Source: Fulvia fulva
Lineage: Eukaryota > Ascomycota > Dothideomycetes > Mycosphaerellales > Mycosphaerellaceae
Assembly (NCBI RefSeq): GCF_020509005.1
Contig: NC_063016.1
Coordinates: 186,001-250,000 of the forward strand
Direction: 5' to 3'
Length of the DNA: 64,000 bases
Below the pieces are notes generated by a model. The model made no database searches. It saw nothing but the letters and a program-made list of their open reading frames with translations, and was not told where the DNA came from. Made by a program: the position numbers and the translations under genes. Positions 1 to 9,758 of the stretch are shown piece by piece; within the stretch, counting starts at the first letter, position 1, and each line of letters starts with the position of its first letter.

Positions 1-1176
1 GCCTGCTTTGTGACGGGTCTCTTCCTGCAACCACAATTGATTTTGGTCTACCTATAGCAGGGTGGCCTTGGGCCTGTGTGGTCTCTTCTGTTCTGCCTCT
101 TTTCAGAGGGTTGTAGACAGTCCTTAGGGGTTCTTGGGTGATTGTCCCTGTCTGGAATCTGATAGGGGTGTTGATCCTGGCTTCTCTTGCCCTCCTCTTT
201 GCCTCAATCCTAGCTGTGCAGTCTTGGGACCAGGAAGGGTGTTTCTTTCCACAGCATGCACATCTGGCTTCACTCTTTGGGGCTGTGCAATTCTGTACTT
301 TGTGGCTACCAGCACAGTGGGAACAAGTGTCCTTTTGGCTTGGGCATCTAGTAGAGATATGACCATACTGTTGGCACTTGAAACATTGCGGTAGTCTGTG
401 GGTGCTTCTATGGATTTCTGTGTCCATTCTTTCGCATTCCCAGAAGATGCCCTTGTCAAGCACGGTGTTTGCCTGTTCTACAGTGCCTATCCAGAGCACT
501 AGAGAACACTCTCTCTTTGTGTCCTTTGTCTTTCTGTTGACCCATGCTGCTTTTGTGATCTGTAGCCCTGGGCATACAGCCTGGTTCTGGTCCTGCAGCC
601 TCTTAAGGTCTCCTTCAATGTCAAACTTTGTGGTCATCCCATGGGCAATAACCATATTTTGTTGGTGTGAGACCTTAGCCGTCTTGCCTAGTTTGACTGT
701 CCACTCCTTCTGTGTCTCTAGCCTCTTCCTGTCTTGCTCCTGTGCTGTGAACAGCTTAAGGACACCTCCCTTCTCTTTCCTGGCTCCAATGATGCCTTGT
801 ATCCCAATCTTCTGTATGATCTCCTTGCCTGACAGGCCCTCAATCTCTTTCTGCTCTTGCTGGTCGGAAATGTAGACCTTGATAGCTGTTTTCTGGGGGG
901 AGGGTTTTGGGATGCAACTGCTGCCCAGGTTGGTTGGCTTAGTTTCTGGCCTTCCTGTGTCCTCTTCTTTGCTGCTGCTGCTACTGTCCTGTTAATGATC
1001 TGTCCTGTTTGGCTCCTTAGTGCCTTTAGCCCTCCAAGGAGCTCCAGAATCATCCCCTTAAGTGCTCTTTCTGGGTGCTCGCCATCTCCTGCCATTGCCA
1101 TTGTTTCTGCCTTCCTGTAGACCTCCTTCCACTCGTTACTCTCCTGCTCCTGGTCGTTTCCTGCGATCGCTATCAT
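1..1176 (-). mobile_element. LINE (Tad1-like) ORF1 fragment, gag-like with zinc knuckles
   Basis: Read on the minus strand, this is the first (gag-like, nucleic-acid-binding) ORF of a non-LTR retrotransposon, cut by the left window edge. From about 1176 to 900 the frame holds a basic, Gln/Ala-rich N-terminal part. After a one-base shift in the plus-strand G run at 895-900, a second frame continues and carries CCHC knuckles at about 235-385 (first one CFKCQQYGHISTRC), followed by two more Cys/His clusters. Zinc knuckles after a helical region are typical of ORF1 in fungal Tad1-clade elements; the clade is my inference. The reverse transcriptase ORF would lie beyond the left edge. Base composition is ordinary and, apart from the shift, stops are rare, unlike the RIP-damaged repeats immediately to the right. 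Confidence 0.75.
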
Positions 1177-1194
1177 CGTGTCACGGACTCCTAG

Positions 1195-2141
1195 ATAGTA
1201 CTCTTAACGGCATAGTCTATAACAACATTATGACCGTTACTAATAGGCTTACTAAGGAAGTCGAGCTAATCCCTATTAGCGTAATAATAGTACAGAATAC
1301 GGTAAGGCTTTTCCTTAAATATATGTTCTGTCGGCGCGGGTTTCCTAATACTATTATATTAGACCGTAGTAAGTAGTAGGTTGCTACCTTCTAGAAGAAA
1401 CTCTATAAGATACTCCGTACAAATCGTAAGCTAGGTTCTTCGTATCACCTAAAAACTAATAGACAGTTAGAACGTACTAACTAGGCGATAGAATAGTATC
1501 TTCGTATATTTACTAATAAGGCATAGGATGACTAGGCAGAATAGCTATACCTTACTTAGTTCGTAATTAACAATTACCTATCTGAGACTACTAGTGTGTC
1601 GCCGTTCTACGCCACCTTAGGATACAACCCTAAGTTCATAGAGCGAGTTGACCTGAACGCTAGAAAGGAGGGAGGACTGACCACTCTCTAGCGACTAGAC
1701 GCGCGATCAGTAGAAACCTTTATACGTCGAATTTACGAGCTTCACAAACACCTTTAAGAGAATATACGAATGTCACAAGCTCTCTAAGCAGAGGCAGCAA
1801 ACCGCCACCGAAGCATTCCTCTAGACTACAAGGTGGGTGATTAGGTGTATCTTAGCACTAAGAACATCCGCACGACTCGACCATCTAAGAAGCTAGACAG
1901 GAGATATGCCGGCCCTTACCAGATCACGGAAGTTATACCGGCCAGACTCTCTTATCGACTGAAACTATTAGACGCTCTAGTAGGACTTAATAACTGCTTC
2001 TATACCTTACTACTACAACGAGCCGACCACCCCGATTTCCTACCACTTGAAGGGCAGCATCTAGCGCCGCTACCACCGATAACTATCGAACCTGACACTA
2101 CCGAGGCTGATGTAGCAGTAGCCCGCGACCCCCTACTATAG
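1195..2141 (+). mobile_element. Ty3/gypsy retrotransposon relic, integrase to GPY-like C-terminus
   Basis: A decayed pol C-terminus on the plus strand. It opens in an integrase core with the pattern TNRLTKEVELIP (normally a D-R-L-T-K stretch) and FPNTIILDR, then continues through many in-frame TAG/TAA codons to a KLDRRYAGPYQITEVIP motif, which matches the GPY/F module at the integrase C-terminus, and ends near 2141. Most stops are TAG or TAA where Trp or Gln is expected, and acidic catalytic positions read Asn. This is the expected result of C-to-T changes at CpA on both strands (RIP). The element is inactive. LTRs were not delimited. Confidence 0.8.
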
Positions 2142-2690
2142 CTACGTCGGCCCGGCTAAACCGCGGACCTTCCGTATCGGGTTAGCGCGGCTTAGCTTTA
2201 CTCTATAACTTCGCTGCGCCTCGCGCTCCTCTTTCGTAGCTTCGTAGAATAACAACTATCTCGTTCGGACCCTATAGTACGCGCGCCCTTATAAGCGCGT
2301 AGATATAGGGCTATAGGGTAGAAGCTAATAGGCCCTAAGTAGATAGTAGTAATAACACCTTTTCTTAGCCCTATTCTAATATACTCCTTATAGCAAAGTA
2401 ATAATAATACTAAGTATATAATATAGGCGTTAATACGCTATACTACGTATATTATATATCGTCGGTTATTACTAGGGGGAAGGCGGCGATCTAGGGGGAA
2501 CGGAAGTATCGAGGGCGGATCGAAAGGAAGGTGGCCGCCCTAGCGTCCTTAGGAAACGCGCTAGTAGGGTCGCGTTTAAAGCACCTTTTGTTTACACCTA
2601 TATAGTACTATATATATATATATACTCTATAGATATACTTTTTATATCGTTAAAAAGCTTGTAAGAAGCGCTTTTAAACTATAGTACGTA
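2142..2690. other. TpA-rich noncoding repeat debris
   Basis: No open frame of note. The stretch is rich in TA, ATA and TAG steps, includes an AT dinucleotide tract near 2610-2635, and lies between two RIP-mutated transposons. It may include the decayed LTR of the gypsy copy, but I could not identify paired LTR ends. Confidence 0.5.
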
Positions 2691-3320
2691 CCCGCTCTAG
2701 TGTCGCTAGTACGCCGCCTAGTCGCGCCTTCGAGAGGATAGGTAAAATTAAGAAACCCTTACGCGTCCGCGTTAAGGATTTGATAGAGGAAGGCTACTTA
2801 CGTAAGAAGATCCGTAACAAGACAGGTATATTAGTACGCTAGTAGTAGCGTATCTATAATAAATAATAGTCCGATCGAAGAGTAGGTAAGAAACGGAAAG
2901 GAATAGCTAAAAAGATCGATAAGAAGACCCTACGGAATATTATTAACTTTATTCGATTATCCTATAAGAGCCGTACCGTATTATAGCTAGAACTACGCAA
3001 TATATTCGTACCGTATTATAGGTTACCGTAGACTGTCAAAAACATTATAAATACTAACGGATTCTTTAAGTATAAGGCGTATTAGAAGAGCTATCTACGC
3101 CCTAATCTCCGGACCTTAATATAATTAAGAACGTATAGCGTATTCTTAAATAGAGGGTGAAGAAATATAAGTGCTAGACTGTCGAACACCTTAAGGTAAC
3201 GATACTGCTTGAATAGGATAAGATCATACTAGATGAGATAAATAAGCTAGTGGATACAATGCTAGCTAGGATTAGGCAATGTTAGAATAGAGAGTGCCTA
3301 TATACGGAGTAGTGAGCTAA
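2691..3320 (+). mobile_element. Tc1/mariner transposase relic with internal deletion
   Basis: The first part (about 2700-3080) reads as a basic helix-turn-helix region with KKPLRVRVKDLIEEGYLRKK and later KKIDKKTLRNIINF, broken by TAG/TAA codons. In another frame, from about 3095, it jumps directly to the transposase C-terminus: SPDLNxIKNV (consensus SPDLNPIENVW), then RILK, RVKKYKC, TVEHLK, LDEINKLVDTMLARI. The roughly 130 residues expected between HTH and the SPDLN motif, which carry the first two catalytic Asp residues, are missing. The Glu of PIEN reads Lys, again a G-to-A change. A dead, internally deleted, RIP-mutated copy. Terminal inverted repeats were not resolved. Confidence 0.7.
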
Positions 3321-3330
3321 AAAAAACACC

Positions 3331-4255
3331 TGGGATTGTGCTATACTATCAAATCTATAGCCTCATTTTGTAGCAGCTGTATACGGCGTCTGTAGCGTGC
3401 TGTATCGCTGTATAAAGTGTCTCCAATCCTCATATTAATTTGGCTAGCAACCGGAGATCGGCGATGCCGGAAGCCGGCCATCTTCCTTTCGATCGGCCCT
3501 CGGATGAACGAAGAAAGAAAAGTCGATGATGATGCACGGCTCTTGGCGATTCTACGGAGTTCGTTGGATCCTTCTCGGAGTTCAAAGATCACCCCGCTGT
3601 CTCACAACATCAGAACATCACAACATTAGGCACCTTCTTTGCATCCTTGTCATTTCAACGACTCCGCCCTATTGAGATGACAAGGCCCGGATTATAATGA
3701 TAATGTGGATGCCTCGAGATAAGACGGAGTGGCAGATGCAGGTATCCGTACCTCAGCACACGAAGAAGCATGAAGACCTTGAGCCATCCGATTGCGCACA
3801 CCACCCGGAATGGTACCCGTTTCGATGAAGGTGTGGCAGGCAGCGGGTAAATGAAAGAGGTGAGAGACTGTACATTCAGGTCGCGTTGATGCTAGGCTGC
3901 TTGTATGTACGATGAGTCGAGATTGCACCACCACGCGCGATTCCTTTCCTCCGCATTGATCATAAATCCGAAGCTCATGGTTGCAATACCTCTTCATAAC
4001 TCGGAGCCGGGTGATGCCCAGCCGTACATTTCGCTGAAATAGTATTGGCAGGACTACCCGAGGGCTGTTGATAAAATTCGTTGCCCTCCGACGGCGCTTC
4101 GTCTCTCTGAGAACAAAAGCCAACGCTCGAAACTGCTATCTTCTCCACGCAACTTTGCTTAGCTGGATGACCGAGAAGCAAAGACATCGTGGAAGTATTG
4201 CGGACCTTGGAGCCGTGGTTCCCTCTCTGGTCTTGTGGTATGTACAGCTCTTGCA
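3331..4255. other. Intergenic, no convincing gene
   Basis: Normal base composition returns here after the repeat island. Open frames exist on both strands but lack recognisable motifs. The longest minus-strand frame overlaps the neighbouring gene and looks like a shadow. Confidence 0.5.
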
Positions 4256-4985
4256 TCAATCCACACCCCACTTCGAGTGGTGTCTGACCAAAGCTGGTCT
4301 CATCCCTTTTAGGACCACTTTGACAGTATCCCATGGTGCCTGACGCAACTGTACTCCCGCCGTGTCTGCTAGCGAATACAACAATACCTTCTCCCTTGAC
4401 TGCAATGCAGTGGATGACGGGGGCAGAACAGGTATGTCCATGCCTCTCGAGTGAGCCGCTTCCAGCCATGCCAACAAATTCTTCCAGCTACGTTTGCCGA
4501 CTCTTTGCACTGTCGTCTTCGATAACCTGTCCCCTCGAGTACCGTCAAAGTACTGTCGACGAAGCAAAGAGAAATGTTCCAAAGCCACGCCGTTGTGATC
4601 CTGCACCCTGAGCGTGAAGGAATTGTCGGTGTAATAGACTGAAAGTGCCTCCTCGCGGATCTGATGACAGGTCCTGATCAGCGGTGGCTGCGACGGGCCT
4701 GTAGCTGTCACCGTAATGTCCGATTCGCTGACGAGGGCGAGACTGTAGATCTTATTGCGTAGCTCTCCTGGAAGTCCCAGGAGGTGCGTAGGCTTACTGC
4801 GGCGGTCGCGCTCATTGTGAGCAGTCTTTGCGGATGGTCAATATAGTTCACAACACTCCAGTCTCCATCATACTCACAGCAAGTATCGTCGCCTGTATGT
4901 CAGCAGACACGGTCAAGAAGGCATTGGCGGCTGCAAGAGCGATATCGCGCTGCTTACGAGTGTTTTTGGTGATACCACCTGGCAT
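4256..4985 (-). CDS. 2EXR/F-box-like orphan protein
   Basis: Two exons, 4985-4878 and 4825-4256, joined by a 52-nt intron (GTGAGT donor, AAG acceptor, phase 0), give about 225 residues. After a basic N-terminus the protein has the leader LLGLPGELRNKIYSLAL, the amphipathic motif of fungal 2EXR/F-box-like proteins, followed about 25 residues later by RTCHQIREEALSVYYTDNSF, the usual second landmark (conserved Cys-x-Q-I-xx-E-A). Proteins of this type are numerous and mostly uncharacterised in Pezizomycotina; an SCF adaptor role is possible but unproved. The start was chosen because exon 1 opens cleanly with ATG and splices in frame. No partner gene is apparent nearby. Confidence 0.72.
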
Positions 4986-5206
4986 CTTCGGCGGTGGTCA
5001 ACGCGAGTGTATGTGGTGGTGTGTTGGTGTGTTGAGGTTTCGAGGAAGATGGTTGATGGAAGATGAAGAGGCGCTATTGAAAGCGTGCATGTGCCGCAAG
5101 CAAAAGTGAGTGCTTCACATGCGTCCTTGGCGCCCCTGCGTTTGCAACGGCGCGACCAGGATGATCGGCTCGTGCCGAGCTAACGTCTTCGCTCACTTTA
5201 CTTCCA

Positions 5207-5212
5207 TATAAA
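5207..5212 (+). promoter_or_regulatory. TATA-like box
   Basis: TATAAA within CCATATAAACAC, 58 bases before the start codon at 5270. The position fits a core promoter for the secreted-protein gene that follows. Confidence 0.45.
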
Positions 5213-5269
5213 CACTACTTCGCTGCTGAGACAATACCTCCATCTGCCGACAAAGAGGAAAACACAACC

Positions 5270-7080
5270 ATGCGCTCGACCTGCGTGGCGCTATGTGCAG
5301 CTGCCGCACTGGGCTTCACGTATGGCAAGGATACCGCACAAGCTCCACGTACGCCGCGTAACATCGCTGAACTGGCATCAGAATCTCGACCTTTCGAGTG
5401 CAGACCTTGCGGATACCATGGGAAGGTCTGCTGTATAGCGGGCACGGAGTGCACTTACAACGACGATGACGAGCCTGTCTGTGTCCTACGAGACATTCCT
5501 GCTACAACCGCGGAACCTACCTATATCGCCAACAGCGCAACTTGCAACTATGCACTGAATGAGTCTCCATGTGAAGATACATGCTGCGCCTCGGGGCAGT
5601 ACTGCCACCCTCATGACCCGGGTACATGCGTGGTAGCTAGAGGACCCGTCGTCGATGTTGAAGGCGCTACCACTGATCGGCCGGAGATCGCCTGGAATAC
5701 TCTTTCGAGCACTTCCGCTGCAGAAGACGCGACAGAGTGGCCCACAGACACAACAGATAACGCCACCATCTTCACCACGATGACCACCGAGGAGTTGATA
5801 GCACGCGCAGCGGAGGCTACGACTGCGACCATTGGTGGATCGATCGCACGCGCCGGGGAAATGAGACATGCCAGTTGCAACAATCTCGAAGGGACGCGTT
5901 GCGCCAACGTCTGCTGTGGCTTAGAGGAAGACTGCGCCGATGCTGGCGGATGTACGCCAAAGTACGATGGCGCCACCGCAACATACGGAGCTACCGGGAA
6001 AGGACCACTGCGGCCGCTCGAGACTGCCAGGATGAACAACGGGCTAGATTATGTCAAGCAGGGACTCGGCCTCACCTCCTGGTGTGACGATCAGACGGAC
6101 ACCTGCCCGCTGCTGTGTGGCGGCGAGCCGACCGCGAACGAGTGCTACAGTCCGGGAGACTCCGGTATACGGGATCCTAATGTGAGCTCTTGGAATCCAT
6201 GTCTGTTTGTTCTGTGCGGTACTGACCAATATCGCAGGCATTTCAAGTTCTTTGTGTATGCGCTGATGGCAGCGTGCCCGACCGATCGCAGTATATCCAC
6301 ACTCTCGAGGACCACATCTGCCAGCAAGAGCGGGACGATTGTTTGAACAAGCTACTGAATGCAAAGAGCTTCAATCAAAGCTTCAATCTAGATGATCAAG
6401 ACCGCTGCTTTGAGAAAGCATGTGCGGAGACAGAGATCCGACCTTCGCCTTTCAACCACACTTTCGCAGTACCTGCCAACATCAAGCCACAAGCTGTCAT
6501 TGCAGCCCAAACAACAACCATCAACTTCCCATTCACTAGCGGCGACGGATTCCACCACCGCGGTTCCATCGTTGCGGTCTCGGGTGTGGCCACCACCATC
6601 AAGCTACAATGCGACTACGACTTCAGATGCCAGGAAGCCGCACCCACCATTACTATGATGATCGCACCAAACAACCTAGACCTGTACGTCGCCCGCGGCT
6701 CCGAAAACGTACGGCATCTCGCTTGCAAGTGGCCGGATATCGGAGACACGACCTGTGCTGAATCTGCTGCTGATGCGGCGGTTACAAGAAACGGGGTCAC
6801 CCTTGATGCCACATTGTCCTTCGAGACTACCACGTTCGGCAATGAAGGGGCGAGCCTTGTGCCTCTTACGGTTACAGCGGGTGCGTACAAGCTAGTCCAA
6901 GCCACAGGAGACTCCTCGCAAGATGGCAACGACATGGGCGTGGGAGGAGGATCGGGTGACGGAGGCTGGGACTTGCAGGTATCGGCTCCCAAGGCGAAAG
7001 GCAACGCTGGTGCGAGTGTACAGGTAGGAGCATCAGCTGCGCTGGTCACATTGATGCTCATGCTTGTGCTGGCACTGTGA
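5270..7080 (+). CDS. Secreted cysteine-rich protein, three CC-repeats plus DUF7707-like domain, GPI signal
   Basis: Exons 5270-6181 and 6238-7080 (56-nt intron, phase 0) encode 584 residues. A signal peptide (residues 1-19) is followed by three six-cysteine units at about 43-67, 90-116 and 203-226. The last two follow C-x7/8-C-x3-CC-x5-C-x5/7-C, interleaved with Thr-rich linkers. A fourth segment (SWCDDQTDTCPLLCGG, then VLCVCADGS, DHICQQERDDC across the exon junction) resembles DUF7707-type fungal wall proteins; I recognise this by pattern only. A cysteine-poorer beta-rich part follows, then a Gly/Ser linker and a C-terminal hydrophobic tail, the layout of a GPI anchor signal. Likely attached to membrane or cell wall. 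The domain combination looks unusual. Function is unknown. Confidence 0.8.
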
Positions 7081-7316
7081 GATCCTCGTTTCGGACTTTT
7101 GTGAAACCATGCGAGTCGCGGAGAGATTAGGGTAAGACCTGACGTTCTTGTATTGCCAACACTTCTGTGTAGCACTACCACTTCTTTGATCGTCAGAAGT
7201 GTACATGGTCATCAGACAGACGTGTAGCCATGAAGCCGGAGCATCGCGGATGTTCGGCGAATGTGCGATTTGTGCCTACAGTACCCAGGTTTGACTCGGC
7301 GTTTCAGACCTGCCGG

Positions 7317-8372
7317 TCATGACGACTCCGCATAATCATCAGTACTAGCTCCGAGTTCGCTGAGGACGGTCAAGCGTGGCCAGGTGTTGATCGACTTCTC
7401 TCGCTCGTCCATCGGAATGTCACGGGCAGAAAGCTCGCCGGTGTGCTCAGTCTCGTGCTTGTGCGGCTTCAGGCCCAGAAAGCTCAGGCAACGTCTCATC
7501 TTAGCTCGACCATCTGCAGGCAAGGCAAGATCGCCCACAATTTCCATAGCGCTGCTGGCCATAAAACAGAATTGTTTGTTGTCCCGCTCCTCCGGAGAAA
7601 GGTCAAACCATCGACCACCGTTGTGGCTCTGCGGGAGCTTGAGATATGCCTGCAAGTGGAGGAGTAGTCAGCGGCCGTTCGACACGAGGTGCCATCTGAG
7701 GGCAGGAGCCGCAAGACCAAGCATATGTCTCGAGCAGTGCAGCACTGTCTCTTGCCATCACTCAACCCCAGCATCACGTACCAAAGTAGCTTCAGCCGCA
7801 CTATACCCATGGTTGTCACTTTCGCCAGCAACACGCGTTCTGGAGAACCAAAAGTCGAGGCCAAAGTGCTTCATCATAATCTCTCTGCGCTTGCGCTGCT
7901 GGTTCTTACTAACCACGCCAACAGATTCGGACCGCTCTACCCAGCATTCGCCTCGTTCCATATGGACGTCAAAATATCCGGTATGATCAATGATGAACTC
8001 ATTGACCCTCTCGTCGACGTCTTCCGCAGCAAGTGCCTCGGAGCGAGCAGTGTCAAGGCGAATCATTCGCCGCCAATCGTTTACACGAGATCTGTCGTAG
8101 TGATCCATCGGCTCACACTTATCTTGGAAGCACTTGTACTCAGCCTGCCAGATCTCTCGAGTTTTATCGCGCTCCGACTCGGTAAGAAAGTCTTCGATCA
8201 GCACGAGTAGTTCCACTGGAATTTTCGAGATGGCCGATGCCTTCCCATGACGGTGACAGAGCCTCAGGACGGCGACGGTGGGAAGTAGATTGATGTATGC
8301 ATCCAGATGGGCCCCAAATAGATCGACCTCGACCGGTGTGGCCCAAGCAAGTCTGTTGCGCAGGTACGGCAT
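7317..8372 (-). CDS. F-box-like orphan protein
   Basis: Exons 8372-7782 and 7649-7317 (132-nt intron, GTACGT donor, TTGCAG acceptor, CTGAC branch, phase 0) give 307 residues. The segment SAISKIPVELLVLIEDFLTE near residue 49 is an F-box-like helix-turn. It is followed by a Trp/Cys/His-containing stretch (REIWQAEYKCFQDKCEPMDHY) that I have seen in hypothetical proteins of related fungi. The second half is charged, with FWFSRTR and a Ser/Glu tail. No enzymatic motif is visible. It stands head to head with the VPS60 gene (starts 413 bp apart). Confidence 0.7.
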
Positions 8373-8785
8373 GCTGTGCGACTTCTGACACGCTATGATC
8401 TGCGTTGATCAGGTTGTCCCACGAGGAAGATTGTCGCAGGAAGCGTTCAGCTTGCCGGTATCATGCTCCTTGGAGGCGGATGACTTGCTTGTGACATTTG
8501 GTGTGGTGCAACACGATGATGTTGTTGATGTCGTGAAGGTACACGTAAGATGAAGTCGAAGTTGAGCCATCAGTGTTTACATGGACCCCACAAAGCTTTG
8601 ACCACAGGATCGCGCCACCAAAACCGTCCCGCCATCCCGCATCGTCACTTCCTTGTGACAGGCAACACTTTCCCTTCGACGACATTCACGATCCCGGTCC
8701 AGTACTCCATCAAACGACGAGCACTCTTCGGCTACCAAACGCGACAACTCACTCATCACACGACATCCCTCAAGACACCGCCACC

Positions 8786-9475
8786 ATGAACCGACTCTTC
8801 GGCGCAAAGAGCAACGCTCCGAAGCCCTCTCTGAATGATGCTATAGGAAAGGTAAGGCATGTCGCATGTTGATGGCTTCCGGCGCCTAACAAGACACAGG
8901 TCGACACGAGAGTCGAGTCGATAGACGTCAAGCTCGCCAAACTCAACGCCGAACTGCAGACGTATCAGCAACGACTGAGTCGCATGCGAGATGGACCAGG
9001 CAAAAATGCGATCAAGCAAAAGGCCATCAAGATCCTGCAGCAGCGCAAGATGTACGAGGGCCAGAAGGACCAGCTACAGCAGCAAAGTTGGAACATGGAG
9101 CAGGCTGGCATGATGCAGGATAACCTCAAGAACACCATGGCAACGGTCGATGCGATGAAGACCACGCAGAAGGAGCTGAAGAAGCAGTACGGCAAGATCA
9201 ACATTGACAAAATCGAGAAGATGCAGGACGAAATGGCAGATCTTATGGACATGGGCAACGACATACAGGAGAGCATAAGTAGGAGCTACGATGTGCCGGA
9301 GGATGTGGACGAAGCCGAGCTGGATGCTGAGCTTGAAGCGCTGGGAGAGGAAGTGGACTTCAATGCTGAGTTTGGCGAGAGTGAAATGCCGGGCTTTCTT
9401 GCAGAGAGCTCAGGCCCGCCGCAATTCATTGACGAAGCACCGGAGCAGAATAAGGAGAAGCAGGCAGCCACGTGA
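8786..9475 (+). CDS. VPS60: Snf7-family ESCRT-III protein, VPS60/CHMP5-like
   Basis: Exons 8786-8851 and 8900-9475 (48-nt intron with CTAAC branch, phase 0) encode 213 residues, close to yeast Vps60. The protein starts MNRLFGAK and has a basic coiled core (VDTRVESIDVKLAKLNAEL, then KQKAIKILQQRKMYEGQ) and an acidic C-terminal half (about residues 140-180, DVDEAELDAELEALGEE) typical of Snf7 proteins. The MNRLFG start and the KMYEGQ segment point to the CHMP5/VPS60 branch rather than VPS2, VPS20 or VPS24. ESCRT-III members polymerise on endosomes during multivesicular-body sorting, and VPS60 regulates VPS4 through Vta1. The Met was chosen for its good CCACC context and in-frame splice. Confidence 0.93.
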
Positions 9476-9758
9476 TATGGCGGCGTCACATGCTGGCTCC
9501 GTGCAACGCTGCGTTTACCCGCTCCCTCGAAAGCTCTAACCCACTTTGTGTGACTCGATTCGTATGCTCCTCTGGTATTGACATCTCGACTTTTGTCTTC
9601 ACTATACCTACAAGATTGGACGAAACAGGATAGCCTCGTCCGCAACCACATATCGCGAAGGCTCCGCCACGATTGCATATCCACGAGTCTACGGAAGATT
9701 CTACGGGAGATCAGCTCGCAAGCGCGACCACCTCTCGATCATCGCGGCAAACTTGAGT

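Noticed and set aside
2605..2640. AT dinucleotide tract as possible origin or centromere-like element
   Set aside because: Explained more simply by RIP decay of a repeat.
3975..4469. Minus-strand frame of 164 codons
   Set aside because: Overlaps the 4256-4985 gene in another frame, with no motif or splice partner.
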